Origin: Prevotellaceae bacterium
Lineage (GTDB): Bacteria > Bacteroidota > Bacteroidia > Bacteroidales > UBA932
DNA length: 64,000 nt
Direction: 5' to 3'
Assembly: GCA_031258195.1 (NCBI GenBank)
Contig: JAIRNF010000032.1
Coordinates: 1-64,000 of the forward strand
Shown here piece after piece: positions 1-8,478 of the stretch (within the stretch, counting starts at the first letter, position 1; each line of letters starts with the position of its first letter). A program made the translations under genes and the position numbers. The notes beneath the pieces are model-generated. The model saw only the letters and a list, made by a program, of their open reading frames with translations. It was not told the origin of the DNA and did no database searches.

Positions 1-26
1 AGGTCGTTCCATATATGGAACGACCT
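1..26. terminator. Perfect 26-bp palindrome, probable terminator
   Basis: The first 26 bases form a perfect palindrome: an 11-bp stem (AGGTCGTTCCA) around a TATA loop. It lies 24 bp past the stop codon of the minus-strand DUF6249 gene, so a transcription terminator for that gene is the simplest reading. The window edge hides any T-run on the minus strand. It does not contain the CACGTG core of a parS site. A dyad operator for a neighbouring gene cannot be excluded. Confidence 0.45.
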
Positions 27-49
27 CTTCTCCGATAAACCTAATTTTC

Positions 50-487
50 CTACGCTTGGTTTTTTTCTTGCTTGCGCTCTATAAGGTAGGCAGCTAATAA
101 TCCTATACCGCCAAATAGTAATTCTGACGATAAATAGATCACCCTTTTTAAATTGCTAGCCATGTTATAGTCCATTTCATACATGCTATGGTCCATTTCA
201 TTTGCATATAGATAATGGCTAAAAACAATCAGAATTATTAATCCCGCAATAAAACCAACACCCAATCCTATCATAAGTAGGCTTGCGCGTAATGCCCAAT
301 TAGATCTTTTCGACTTACCTATAAAAGGTAGATTCAGCTGGTCAGTAAACACGCTAGAATTAATATTTTCTTGCATTTTTTCAATAATCATCATGCGCTC
401 TTTGCGTCTTGCAAAAAGTTCAACAAGACGGTAGATGCCTAAGGTAATAATACCTATTACTGCGATAACGGCGATGAAATCAAACAT
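50..487 (-). CDS. DUF6249-like small integral membrane protein
   Basis: A 145-residue membrane protein. It has an N-terminal hydrophobic helix (about residues 3-20), a basic RRKER stretch, a charged loop, a long hydrophobic helix (about 68-94) and a C-terminal helix (about 118-138) followed by a charged tail. This resembles the DUF6249 family found in Bacteroidota, often next to ECF sigma factor genes. Here it diverges from just such a gene at 640 with about 150 bp between them. The role is unknown; a part in envelope-stress signalling is inferred only from the neighbour. Confidence 0.6.
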   Translation of the reverse strand: MFDFIAVIAVIGIITLGIYRLVELFARRKERMMIIEKMQENINSSVFTDQLNLPFIGKSKRSNWALRASLLMIGLGVGFIAGLIILIVFSHYLYANEMDHSMYEMDYNMASNLKRVIYLSSELLFGGIGLLAAYLIERKQEKNQA

Positions 488-639
488 AATTATTCGTATT
501 TAGTGTGAAACTTTTTTCTTTTACCCTTTTGACGTTGTGTTTGTAATTTGGTTACAGCTTTAAGACGAAAATCTGTAAAAATTATTTTCATCATCTATAT
601 TTGTAACCAAAGTGCCATTTATGCGTCATACAAAGTAGT

Positions 640-1200
640 ATGATGAATTTAGAAGATATTGAATGCATACGTAAGGTTCGCTCTGGAGATATCGGGGCAT
701 TTGCGGTTATCGTTGACCGTTATAAAGCAATAGTGTTTAATATTGTTTGTAAAATAATAAACGATAGGCAACACGCCGAAGATATAACACAGGATGTGTT
801 CATTAAGGTTTTTCGATCGTTGGGGAAGTTTAAAGAAAAATCGAAGTTTTCTACTTGGCTTTATAGTATCACGTATAATACTACAATTAGCGCTATACGA
901 AAGATAAAAAGTAGGTGCATAATATTTAACGACTCTTTACAGGATGCTGAAAATAGCGAGCTGTTGGACGAATTAGATGCAGTAAGTAAAGAAGAGAAGC
1001 TAAAGTGCCTCGAACAGGTACTGAAACAAATGCCGGTTGAGGATTCGCTACTTATTACGTTACATTATATAGAGGAGCAGCCTGTGGCAAGTGTTGCTGA
1101 GATTACAGGTTTATCACAATCAAACGTAAAAATAAGGTTGTATCGTATTAGAAAATATATGAACTTTGAGATTAATAAATTGCTGAAAAAAGATGAATGA
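640..1200 (+). CDS. ECF RNA polymerase sigma factor
   Basis: A 186-residue sigma-70 family protein of the extracytoplasmic-function type. Region 2 is visible at about residues 20-90, with the DITQDVFIKVF segment and the FSTWLYSITYN segment that contacts the -10 DNA. Region 4, with its helix-turn-helix (VASVAEITGLSQSNVKIRLYR), occupies about 125-175. It directs core RNA polymerase to a dedicated promoter set. The start may be either of two adjacent ATGs (640 or 643). Its stop overlaps the start of the next gene by 8 bases, so the two are probably translationally coupled. A TATATTTG element (596-603) upstream is a possible -7 box. Confidence 0.9.
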   Translation: MMNLEDIECIRKVRSGDIGAFAVIVDRYKAIVFNIVCKIINDRQHAEDITQDVFIKVFRSLGKFKEKSKFSTWLYSITYNTTISAIRKIKSRCIIFNDSLQDAENSELLDELDAVSKEEKLKCLEQVLKQMPVEDSLLITLHYIEEQPVASVAEITGLSQSNVKIRLYRIRKYMNFEINKLLKKDE

Positions 1201-1579
1201 AGGTAACGATAAGCTGAAAGATTTATTTAAAGAGTTAAAAATAGAAGAGCCTTCTATCGGTTTTACTAGTAGGCTTATACATAAGGTAGATACTATTATA
1301 GAAGCAAAGGACAAGAAAAGAAAAGCGTTGAATAAAATACTTATTGGCATTTGCATATTGGGAGGGCTGACAGGTATATTTGGCTTAACATGGTTTTTAT
1401 TTGGCTATTATGGTATAGAGGTTAATACACCTCAAATTTCATGGCCTGTGATAGAGGTTGATATGCCTACACTTAAATTTCCTTCTTTCATTGTGATGCT
1501 TGCAATTGTTGTTTTACTTCTTTTGAGCGTTGACCTATTTATTCGGAAACGTCATTATAGTAAGAAGCAAAAAGTATAA
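1193..1579 (+). CDS. Putative membrane partner or anti-sigma protein of the upstream ECF factor
   Basis: A 128-residue protein starting inside the last codons of the sigma gene (ATGA-type overlap). The N-terminal 45 residues are charged and cytoplasmic-looking (KLKDLFKELKIEEPSIGFTSR). Two hydrophobic helices follow (about 50-70 and 98-117), ending with a basic tail. Many Bacteroidota ECF operons have a short membrane protein with this plan in second position, with a GFT.R/PxGYF-like motif near the N-terminus. Acting as anti-sigma factor or sensor is inferred from position and topology; no classical anti-sigma motif such as ZAS is visible. Confidence 0.6.
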   Translation: MNEGNDKLKDLFKELKIEEPSIGFTSRLIHKVDTIIEAKDKKRKALNKILIGICILGGLTGIFGLTWFLFGYYGIEVNTPQISWPVIEVDMPTLKFPSFIVMLAIVVLLLLSVDLFIRKRHYSKKQKV

Positions 1580-1599
1580 TATGCTTACTGTTAAAGTAT

Positions 1600-1644
1600 A
1601 AATCAGCAGGGAGCATTATAATAAAGAATGCTCCCTGCTGATTT
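1600..1644. terminator. Bidirectional rho-independent terminator
   Basis: A perfect 18-bp stem (AAATCAGCAGGGAGCATT, 1600-1617, with its complement at 1627-1644) around a 9-base loop. It sits between the converging sigma operon (plus) and the beta-barrel remnant (minus). The A-rich and T-rich ends suit termination in both directions. Confidence 0.8.
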
Positions 1645-1650
1645 GATTTA

Positions 1651-2004
1651 TCATCTAAAATCGCTTTTAACCACTTCAATGCTGGGGTCACTAATATAGT
1701 GGCGTCCAAAGGCACCCACTCCATAGTTAATAATATCTCCAACATCACTACCACGTAGGTGCGACCAACCGAATAGTACTTCTGTACCAAGAGCTGGACG
1801 GTCTTGAATAAACCAGCCTAACTTCGGATTTAGCGTGAAAGTTGTATTAGACCCTGATTTTAAACCTATGCTTAAATCGGCAATATTTCCACCAACCATC
1901 ATATACCCCTTTTAGATTTGTGCATTTGCGCTATTAGTTATAGCAAATGCGGCAAAGATTAAGCTTAGCGCAATAAATGTTTTTTTATTTTGTGAAATTT
2001 TTAT
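1651..2004 (-). pseudogene. Decayed outer-membrane beta-barrel protein
   Basis: Read on the minus strand from 2004, one frame encodes a typical signal peptide (KISQNKKTFIALSLIF..., ending SANAQ). It then meets a TAA at the cleavage site and continues in the same frame with KGYMMVGGNIADLSIG and a beta-rich stretch (FTLNPKLGWFIQDRPALGTEV) to a stop at 1651. The expected initiator is ATA rather than ATG. The body is about 90 residues, roughly half the usual length of small OMP_b-brl proteins. So there are three defects: start lost, nonsense codon, missing C-terminus. A short protein from the internal ATG (1902) is possible but would lack a signal peptide and is unlikely to work. Confidence 0.75.
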
Positions 2005-2264
2005 GTGTTAATAATAATGTCTCTTTTTAGTTATAGATAACGGTTTGATTAATAATACACTCAAAACAAACATTTTTTTAGTTTGTTTAATTCAAGAGAG
2101 TTTAATTACTTTTTTCTTTACTAATATTCCTCTTCTACAGGGCTTATGCTAAAGCTATTTATCGTGAAAAACGAAGTTCTTATCAAATAAATTTAATTTA
2201 ACATAACTATTTGATGTATATCGTGTTATGCTAATCGAAATTGTAAAACTTAAAACTTATAGTT

Positions 2265-2492
2265 ATGACGAAAAATAATTTGAAAGAAGGAGAAATCACA
2301 AAAGGAATTGAAAAAGAAACCGCAAAAGTACCATCAGGGGTATATCTGGCAGCAGGTTTAGCAGCAATGGGTACATCCATTATACTGAAATGTGCCGGGC
2401 ATAAGCATGCCGCTTTACTTATTGGGCAATGGGCTTCGCCTTTTTTAATTATGGGGCTATACGATAAGAATTGTAAAAACAGAAGGGCATGA
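2265..2492 (+). CDS. Small conserved membrane protein of unknown function
   Basis: A 75-residue protein. It has a charged N-terminus (about 25 residues, rich in Lys and Glu), two short hydrophobic segments (about 27-43 and 48-65) and a basic end. The layout, with a VPSGVYL segment, a KHxALLIGQW segment and a short C-terminal helix, resembles small uncharacterised Bacteroidota proteins that I recognise only by pattern. It stands alone, with its own terminator 30 bp downstream. Function unknown. Confidence 0.55.
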   Translation: MTKNNLKEGEITKGIEKETAKVPSGVYLAAGLAAMGTSIILKCAGHKHAALLIGQWASPFLIMGLYDKNCKNRRA

Positions 2493-2520
2493 TTAAGCGG
2501 TAACCTCATTTTTTGAACAA

Positions 2521-2554
2521 TACAGAGAATTCTTCTTATGTAGAATTCTCTGTA
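2521..2554 (+). terminator. Rho-independent terminator after the small membrane gene
   Basis: Stem TACAGAGAATTCT (2521-2533) pairs with 2542-2554 over an 8-base loop and is followed by ATTTATTTT. It separates the small membrane gene from the rpsP promoter. Confidence 0.7.
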
Positions 2555-2618
2555 TTTATTTTGATATTTATAGTAAATTTGAAATACTATTAATTTTAGA
2601 TTTTGTCTGTTCCTTCCT

Positions 2619-2649
2619 TTTGATATTCAAAATAAATAGCTTACCTTTG
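2619..2649 (+). promoter_or_regulatory. Bacteroidota-type promoter of rpsP-rimM
   Basis: TTTG at 2619-2622, exactly 19 bases, then TACCTTTG at 2642-2649: a full match to the -33/-7 consensus of the Bacteroidota primary sigma factor. The transcript should start near 2656, inside a short inverted repeat (TCCCTTA 2653-2659 with TAAGGGA 2665-2671) that would form a hairpin at the mRNA 5' end. Confidence 0.75.
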
Positions 2650-2702
2650 CCGTCCCTTACGGGATAAGGGAATGTAGGTTTAACCAAATAAAAATCAATC
2701 AA

Positions 2703-3269
2703 ATGGCTGTGAAAATCAGATTAGCCAGACATGGTAAGAAAAACTACGCGTTCTATCACATTGTGGTAGCCGATAGCAGATCTCCACGAGATGGACGATT
2801 TATCGAAAAACTAGGAACATACAATCCTAACACCAATCCTGCGACGATAGAGCTTAACAGCGAAAGTGCGCTTAAGTGGTTACAGAATGGTGCTCAACCA
2901 ACCGACACATGTCGTGCAATTCTTTCGTACAAAGGTATTCTTTATAAGAAACACTTAATGGAAGGAGTGCGTAAAGGTGCTGTTACCGAGGCTGTTGCTG
3001 AGGAACGCTTTAACGCATGGCTTCAAGAAAAAGAAGCTAAAATTCAGAGTAAGAAGAACTCATTAAGCCAAGAGGCTAGAAATGAGGTTAAGGCTCGCCT
3101 TGAAGAAGAAGCAAAAGTAAAAGAAGCAAAAGCTGCCGAAGTTGCTAAAAAGCGTTCTGCCGAAATAGTAAAAGAAGCAGAAGAAGCGTCAACTGTCGAA
3201 GAGGTTTCTGCTGAAGCACCAGCAGAAGATGCTCCTGCTACAGAAGAAGCGCCAGCAGAAAACGCTTAG
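2703..3269 (+). CDS. rpsP: 30S ribosomal protein S16
   Basis: A 188-residue protein. The S16 core (about residues 1-85) is clear from its start ([20 protein letters not shown]) and the [19 protein letters not shown] segment. It helps assemble the 30S body near 16S rRNA helices. The remaining 100 residues are a highly charged Lys/Glu/Ala extension ending in Ala-Pro-Glu repeats, about twice the length of E. coli S16; long S16 tails are normal in Bacteroidota. rimM follows 11 bp downstream, the usual rpsP-rimM pairing. The strong upstream promoter fits ribosomal expression. Confidence 0.97.
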   Translation: MAVKIRLARHGKKNYAFYHIVVADSRSPRDGRFIEKLGTYNPNTNPATIELNSESALKWLQNGAQPTDTCRAILSYKGILYKKHLMEGVRKGAVTEAVAEERFNAWLQEKEAKIQSKKNSLSQEARNEVKARLEEEAKVKEAKAAEVAKKRSAEIVKEAEEASTVEEVSAEAPAEDAPATEEAPAENA

Positions 3270-3280
3270 TATTTGTTGCC

Positions 3281-3808
3281 ATGAAGCAGGCTCATCATTT
3301 GAGGCAGATTGGCGATGTACTAAAAACTTTCGGTACCAATGGGGAGTTAATAGTTAAGATACGAGAAGATATTCCCCAAACGATATTAAAAAACAGGGAA
3401 CCGGTATTCATCTATATGGATGGGCTATCGGTTCCTTTTTATATGAAAGCGGTAGAGCCTAAAGGTGTAAATAAGCTGGTAGTCGTGTTTGAAGACATGG
3501 AAACAGAAACGTTGGCTACTGAGCTTATCGGAAAGCAGGTTTACATGGTTTCAAAAAAATCCGATATACAGCCTAACGGAGAGTTTGATGTTCTTATTGG
3601 TTTTGTTGCAATAGACGAAAGGCATGGAGAGTTAGGTATGGTAAAAGAAATAATGGATATTCCCGGCAATCCGTGTTTAGTAGTTAATAAGCAAGAGCAG
3701 GAAGTTATCATACCTCTTAATGAGGATTTGATTATAAGTATTGACACTCAGAAACAACAAATCCATCTAGATATACCGGACGGATTGTTAGACTTATTCT
3801 TAGAGTAA
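3281..3808 (+). CDS. rimM: Ribosome maturation factor RimM
   Basis: A 175-residue protein with an N-terminal RimM beta-barrel (about 8-90, including the GTNGELIVKI segment) and a C-terminal PRC-barrel (about 97-170, ending IDIPDGLLDLF). RimM binds S19 in the 30S head and assists processing of the 16S rRNA 3' domain. It follows rpsP by 11 bp, so the two are probably co-transcribed. Its 3' end faces the minus-strand lipoprotein gene 10 bp away, with no obvious terminator between. Confidence 0.95.
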   Translation: MKQAHHLRQIGDVLKTFGTNGELIVKIREDIPQTILKNREPVFIYMDGLSVPFYMKAVEPKGVNKLVVVFEDMETETLATELIGKQVYMVSKKSDIQPNGEFDVLIGFVAIDERHGELGMVKEIMDIPGNPCLVVNKQEQEVIIPLNEDLIISIDTQKQQIHLDIPDGLLDLFLE

Positions 3809-3818
3809 AGCTATTGCC

Positions 3819-4076
3819 TTAGTTATAGCAAGCCTGGGCTGCTTGGTTGTATGCCGCGATAAAAACAAGATCGTTTAAATGAAATTGTAGCTGATCGAGT
3901 ACTTTATCTTTACAAGTTTCTCTTTTTTCTAAATCTTCCAGTTTCTCACAATTACAAAATCTTTTTGCTAAATCTTCTGCCGATTTTTCAGAATCTTCAG
4001 TACAAGCTATAGGTAAAGTAATAGCTGCTGCTGTAAGTAAAGTGGTAAAAAGAAAATAAAGATACTTTTTTCTCAT
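3819..4076 (-). CDS. Small Cys-rich putative lipoprotein
   Basis: An 85-residue protein. A lysine start (MRKKYLYF), a hydrophobic stretch and a lipobox-like ITLPIAC with Cys25 suggest a lipoprotein. The mature part has four more cysteines (FCNC near 41-43, TCKD near 56, ACYN near 83), which could form disulfides in the periplasm. It begins 6 bp after the polyprenyl synthase stop, so it is probably the second gene of that operon. No family recognised; function unknown. Confidence 0.55.
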   Translation of the reverse strand: MRKKYLYFLFTTLLTAAAITLPIACTEDSEKSAEDLAKRFCNCEKLEDLEKRETCKDKVLDQLQFHLNDLVFIAAYNQAAQACYN

Positions 4077-4082
4077 GGTATG

Positions 4083-5060
4083 TTAACTTTTTCTGGTGCC
4101 TGTATAGTAAGCCATTTGTATAAGAGCTCTTCTTGCAGGGCTTTCAGGATATTGAGATAGTATTTCAACAGCTTTCTCGCAATACTGCTGCATCCTATTC
4201 ACCGAATATTCTATACCACCATTGTGGCGGACAAATTTGATAATTTCTTCAACGGTACTGTTTTCATTGCTATGATTTGCCAGTAGCTTAAGTATTCTTT
4301 GTTTTGTTTTATCATCCGTTTGTCTTAATGCAGCAATAAGAGGTAGCGTAAGCTTATGTTCTTTAATGTCGTTACCTACAGGTTTTCCGGCGAGGTTATT
4401 AATTTCGTAGTCAAAAATATCGTCACGGATTTGGAATGCCATACCGATATTCTTTCCCACTTCTGTCATTAACGCTACATGGGTGTCATCCATTCCTACA
4501 GAGCGTGTTCCAGTAGAAGTGCAAGCAGCAAGGAATGAGGCGGTTTTTTTATAAATAATATTTAGATATTCTTCTTCTGTTGTATTTAACGTTTCTGCTT
4601 TTGCCAGCTGTACCAATTCTCCTTCACTCATCTGTTGAACGGCTTGTGTAACCAGCTTTAAAAGCTCAAACTCAGAATTTATAGTTGTTAAGTGTAATGC
4701 TTTTGAGAGTAAATAATCTCCTACAAGTACCGCTACTTGTGGTCCCCACTCAATATGAACAGTTGGGAGCCCTCTACGTTCGTTAGAGTTATCCACAACA
4801 TCATCATGTATCAGGGTTGCGGTATGCACCATTTCTATAGCAGTTGCAGCAATATAGGTCGATTTACAAACTTCTCCGTGTATTTTTGCGGATAGCAAAA
4901 CTACAAGAGGACGAAGCTGTTTGCCTTCGCCTTCGCTTAAATATTTCGTAACATCTTTCAGTAGTTCCTCCGGCGACATAAGGTTTTCTCTGAACATTTC
5001 TTTAAATGTCAGCATTTCCTCGGCTACAGGGGCAGCTATTTCTTGTACTATATTGTGCAT
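4083..5060 (-). CDS. ispB: Trans-polyprenyl diphosphate synthase (octaprenyl/IspB type)
   Basis: A 325-residue all-helical prenyltransferase. Both aspartate-rich motifs that bind Mg-diphosphate are present: DDVVD at residues 86-90 and DDIFD at 213-217, with the GKQLRP substrate motif near 46-51. It elongates farnesyl diphosphate with isopentenyl diphosphate to the long side chain of menaquinone. The exact chain length cannot be read from the sequence, so the symbol is by family. It probably heads an operon with the small lipoprotein. Confidence 0.85.
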   Translation of the reverse strand: MHNIVQEIAAPVAEEMLTFKEMFRENLMSPEELLKDVTKYLSEGEGKQLRPLVVLLSAKIHGEVCKSTYIAATAIEMVHTATLIHDDVVDNSNERRGLPTVHIEWGPQVAVLVGDYLLSKALHLTTINSEFELLKLVTQAVQQMSEGELVQLAKAETLNTTEEEYLNIIYKKTASFLAACTSTGTRSVGMDDTHVALMTEVGKNIGMAFQIRDDIFDYEINNLAGKPVGNDIKEHKLTLPLIAALRQTDDKTKQRILKLLANHSNENSTVEEIIKFVRHNGGIEYSVNRMQQYCEKAVEILSQYPESPARRALIQMAYYTGTRKS

Positions 5061-5148
5061 TTATTGTATTTCGTTTAGGCTTGCCTATTCCAGAGTGCAA
5101 ATATGGGCAAAGTTTCTTGAATGAGCTTTAAGTTGCTATTAATATTAG

Positions 5149-5730
5149 CTACACTACTGCAAATTGTATGGCATCTGCCGACCATTCCGCCGAACTACGT
5201 ATTGCCGGAACTATTTCTTCCGGTGTCTTAACAAACGCCCATATCGGTCGATGCTTCTCAACCATAAATTTTTCGGCAATCATATGTTCAAGCAGAGTTT
5301 CTAACGAGTCGTAAAATCCGTCGTAGTTTAAGATTATAATGGGATGTGTAATTTTTCCCAATCGCTTTAAAGAAATAGCTTCGAACAGTTCTTCAAGCGT
5401 ACCGCATCCACCGGGGAGGGCAACAATAATATCGGCACGCTCTATCAGCTGTTTTTTGCGCTCACGCATGTCATCTACAATGATAAGCTCGCTTAAGCCG
5501 TTATGGTTCCATTCTACGGCTTTCATAAACTCGGGCATTATACCAATAACGTTACCTCCTTCTTCTAAGGCAGCATTGGCAAGGGTTCCCATAAGCCCCA
5601 GTGCGCCGCCGCCATAAATAATGTCGTAGCTGTTTTTTATAGCATCGTGTGCAAAGCTTACTGTTGCATCAAAATATTTTTTGTCAACTTTTGCACTCGA
5701 TGCACAAAAGACGCATATTTTTTTGTTCAT
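5149..5730 (-). CDS. LOG-family Rossmann-fold protein (TIGR00730)
   Basis: A 193-residue protein starting at the ATG at 5730 (MNKKICVFCASS). Further upstream codons are open but do not fit the family N-terminus. Both LOG signatures are present: GGGALGLMG near 43-51 and PGGCGTLEELFEAI near 105-118. Members are cytokinin-activating phosphoribohydrolases (releasing the base from nucleoside 5'-monophosphates) or related nucleotide hydrolases; the bacterial physiological substrate is usually unclear. It stands alone on the minus strand between ispB and a beta-barrel gene. Confidence 0.85.
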   Translation of the reverse strand: MNKKICVFCASSAKVDKKYFDATVSFAHDAIKNSYDIIYGGGALGLMGTLANAALEEGGNVIGIMPEFMKAVEWNHNGLSELIIVDDMRERKKQLIERADIIVALPGGCGTLEELFEAISLKRLGKITHPIIILNYDGFYDSLETLLEHMIAEKFMVEKHRPIWAFVKTPEEIVPAIRSSAEWSADAIQFAVV

Positions 5731-5810
5731 TATTAGTGGTTTGTGGGGGGTAGAAAGAATAAAATAGGCACAACTCAAAAGTTGCGCCTACAGTTTAGTG
5801 TGTATTGTTT

Positions 5811-6359
5811 TTAAAAGAAAAATCCTACAAATATGCTGAATACATTATTCTTCAGCTTGGCACCATCATCTTTAGCAATGTTTTGCATACCCCAATCATA
5901 GCGGATCCCGGCATGAATTTTACTGATATCTAATCCTGCTCCTAATCCTAATCCCCAATCAAATTTATCTAAATAGTTAGAGAGACCTCCGCTAAAATCT
6001 ACAGCATAGTTAAAGTAAGGACCCCCGGTTACAAATAACCCTATGTTACCTAGTCCAAATGTCCATATAGCATTAAAGGGAATTTGAAGATAGCTGTTGT
6101 GGAGAGATTCTCCCTGCGCATTCTCGCTAGATCTGTGGATATAAAGAACTTCAGGTTGAACACCCAAACCGATGATAGGCAAGTTAAAGCGAGCCATAAT
6201 CCCTGCTTGCCAGCTTGTGCTATTTCTCAGGGTAATAGCCTTTGTTTTATGGTCGTTAAAGTTTAAAGCACCCTTAACCCCAAATTTTATTTGAGCATTT
6301 GCTGTAATAGTAAAGCAAGAAATAATAACGGTAAATAGTAAAATGCTAAGTCTTTTCAT
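5811..6359 (-). CDS. Small outer-membrane beta-barrel (porin-like) protein
   Basis: A 182-residue protein. A signal peptide ends at TANAQ (about residue 23), followed by IKFGVKGALNFND, typical of the OMP_b-brl_2/PorT-like family. Alternating hydrophobic strands with glycine and aromatic girdles continue to a C-terminal phenylalanine run (FSIFVGFFF), as expected for BAM substrates. Probably an eight-stranded outer-membrane barrel of unknown ligand. A minus-strand TATATTTG element (6471-6478) upstream is a candidate -7 box. Confidence 0.75.
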   Translation of the reverse strand: MKRLSILLFTVIISCFTITANAQIKFGVKGALNFNDHKTKAITLRNSTSWQAGIMARFNLPIIGLGVQPEVLYIHRSSENAQGESLHNSYLQIPFNAIWTFGLGNIGLFVTGGPYFNYAVDFSGGLSNYLDKFDWGLGLGAGLDISKIHAGIRYDWGMQNIAKDDGAKLKNNVFSIFVGFFF

Positions 6360-6582
6360 ATTTTTTGTTTTAGTAAATAAACAACGATGAGTCTCAAGAA
6401 GTTTAACGAAAATGTTAAAATTGTTTTTAAGCAGTAATTACTGTTATGCTGCAACGCCGCTATAATCCGACAAATATATAAAAAACGGCTAAAATAAACT
6501 GATGAAAGTATAAGCCGCTGTATATGAGTAGATATATCGATATTACTAGGTTTTATTTCTTTTTTGATACCAGCCAGAATAG

Positions 6583-6613
6583 TTTGAATTAACAGCTTTA
6601 AGTTGTACTTTTG
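6583..6613 (+). promoter_or_regulatory. Bacteroidota-type promoter of the transketolase genes
   Basis: TTTG at 6583-6586, 19 bases, then TACTTTTG at 6606-6613. Transcription would begin near 6620, which rules out the open TTG codon at 6603 as the start and supports the ATG at 6654. Confidence 0.65.
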
Positions 6614-6653
6614 GTGGTTCTCAATTTCAATATTAACAGGTAACATTACAATA

Positions 6654-7502
6654 ATGCAAGATATAGCAAAACTTAATACTATAGCCGCACAGGTACGAAG
6701 AGATATTGTGCGTATGGTATCTGCTGTTCAGTCGGGACATCCGGGTGGTTCGTTAGGCAATGCCGATTTTATGACGGCATTGTATTTTTCTGTATTAGAA
6801 CACGATCCTAAACATTTTACGATAGATGGAGCAGGACAAGATATGTTTTTTCTGTCTATAGGGCATGTATCGCCTGTGTGGTATAGCGTTTTAGCCCGCT
6901 CGGGCTACTTTGATGTGAAGGAGCTATCGACTTTCCGTAAAATTCATAGCCGTTTACAGGGACATCCTACTACAGCAGAGGGATTACCAGGAGTACGAGT
7001 TGCTTCGGGTTCGCTTGGTCAGGGTTTATCTGTTGCTTGTGGTGCTGCGCTTGCAAAGAGACTAAACGGTGATAAACATTTGGTGTATAGTTTGCATGGT
7101 GACGGCGAACTTCAGGAAGGGCAAATCTGGGAAGCTGCGATGTTTGCCGCAGGGCGAAAAATCGACAACCTTATTGCTACTATAGACTGTAACGGAAAGC
7201 AAATTGATGGACCTGTTGAAGAGGTTATGCCTGAAGGAGATCTTGAAGCAAAATGGAAAGCCTTTGGTTGGTTAACCCTATATATGAATGGTAACGATAT
7301 GCAAGATGTGCTAAGAGGTTTAGCCGAAGCAAAATCGCTTACCGGAAAAGGCAAACCAGTGGCTATTCTTATGAAAACAGAAATGGGACGGGGAGTAGAT
7401 TTTATGATGGGTACTCATGTCTGGCATGGTAAAGCTCCTAATGCAGAGCAAACAGAAAAAGCATTGGCTCAATTACCTGTAACAGAATTGGAAGATTATT
7501 AA
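6654..7502 (+). CDS. Transketolase, N-terminal (ThDP-binding) subunit
   Basis: A 282-residue protein covering the first third of a classical transketolase. The thiamine-diphosphate/Mg motif is present (GDGELQEGQIWE near 145-156, closing Asn a little later in CNGKQIDG), as is SGHPGGSLGNAD near 28-39. With the next gene it makes a split two-subunit enzyme that moves two-carbon units between ketose and aldose phosphates in the non-oxidative pentose pathway. The gap to the partner is 21 bp. Whether the substrate is the usual xylulose 5-phosphate or another ketose cannot be read from the sequence. Confidence 0.9.
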   Translation: MQDIAKLNTIAAQVRRDIVRMVSAVQSGHPGGSLGNADFMTALYFSVLEHDPKHFTIDGAGQDMFFLSIGHVSPVWYSVLARSGYFDVKELSTFRKIHSRLQGHPTTAEGLPGVRVASGSLGQGLSVACGAALAKRLNGDKHLVYSLHGDGELQEGQIWEAAMFAAGRKIDNLIATIDCNGKQIDGPVEEVMPEGDLEAKWKAFGWLTLYMNGNDMQDVLRGLAEAKSLTGKGKPVAILMKTEMGRGVDFMMGTHVWHGKAPNAEQTEKALAQLPVTELEDY

Positions 7503-7523
7503 ACAAGACTATACAGAAAATTT

Positions 7524-8477
7524 ATGGCTAACTATATAAATTCAGGAAATAAGGATACTCGCTCGGGCTTCGGAGCAGGGCTGGTTGAGGCGGGTAAACA
7601 AAATATGGATGTTGTTGCTCTGTGCGCCGATCTTAACGACTCGGTAAAAACAGGCGATTTTGCGCGTGCTTTCCCCGAACGTTTTTTCCAAGCAGGAATT
7701 GCAGAGGCAAATATGATGGGTGTTTCGGCAGGTTTGGCTCTTAGCGGAAAAATACCTTTTGCCGGCACATTTGCAGCATTTGCAACAGGTCGTGTGTACG
7801 ATCAGGTTCGTCAGTCGATAGCATATTCTAATACTAACGTAAAGATTTGTGCATCGCATGCCGGTATCACGTTGGGCGAAGACGGGGCAACCCATCAGAT
7901 AATGGAGGATATAGGGTTGATGAAGATGCTGCCTAATATGGTCGTTATTAACCCTTGCGATTATAACCAAACAAAAGCGGCTACCTTAGCTATTGCTAAA
8001 TACGTTGGTCCGGTTTATCTACGTTTTGGGCGTCCGTCTGTACCAAACTTTACACCCGAAGATCAAACTTTCGAAATTGGAAAAGCGCTGAAGTTAATAG
8101 ATGGAAAAGATGTTAGTATTTTCGCTACAGGTCATTTAGTGTGGGAGGCATTGCAGGCAGCGGAGCATCTAGAAGCAGATGGCATTTCTGTAGAAGTTAT
8201 AAATATTCATACAATAAAGCCTTTGGATGTAGAAGCGGTATTGACATCTGTAGCTAAAATACGTGCTGTAGTAACGGCAGAAGAGCATTTGCGTAACGGT
8301 GGCTTAGGCGATAGTATTGCTCAGCTATTATCTCTACATCAGCCAACTCCTATGGAGATGGTGGCAGTGGACGATAAATTCGGAGAAAGCGGTATTCCTT
8401 CAGAGCTAATGAATGCGTATGGACTAAACGCTGCCAATGTTATAGAGGCAGTAAAAAAAGTATTAAAGAGAAAATAA
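7524..8477 (+). CDS. Transketolase, C-terminal (pyrimidine-binding) subunit
   Basis: A 317-residue protein with the transketolase pyrimidine-binding domain (about 5-170) and the C-terminal domain (about 185-310). The segment RFFQAGIAEANMMGVSAGLA contains the conserved Glu that activates the thiamine ring in this family. HAGITLGEDGATHQ and the IHTIKPLD segment are also typical. It completes the split enzyme with the preceding gene. DXS-like enzymes are single-chain and longer, so they are less likely. Confidence 0.9.
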   Translation: MANYINSGNKDTRSGFGAGLVEAGKQNMDVVALCADLNDSVKTGDFARAFPERFFQAGIAEANMMGVSAGLALSGKIPFAGTFAAFATGRVYDQVRQSIAYSNTNVKICASHAGITLGEDGATHQIMEDIGLMKMLPNMVVINPCDYNQTKAATLAIAKYVGPVYLRFGRPSVPNFTPEDQTFEIGKALKLIDGKDVSIFATGHLVWEALQAAEHLEADGISVEVINIHTIKPLDVEAVLTSVAKIRAVVTAEEHLRNGGLGDSIAQLLSLHQPTPMEMVAVDDKFGESGIPSELMNAYGLNAANVIEAVKKVLKRK

Positions 8478-8478
8478 A

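Noticed and set aside
1..26. Palindrome as a parS site
   Set aside because: The core is ATATAT, not CACGTG, and the position is far from parAB; a terminator after the DUF6249 gene fits better.
1120..1356. Minus-strand open frame opposite the sigma/membrane pair
   Set aside because: Lies entirely opposite two well supported genes.
7532..7970. Two minus-strand open frames opposite the transketolase C subunit
   Set aside because: Shadows of a strongly conserved gene; no independent support.
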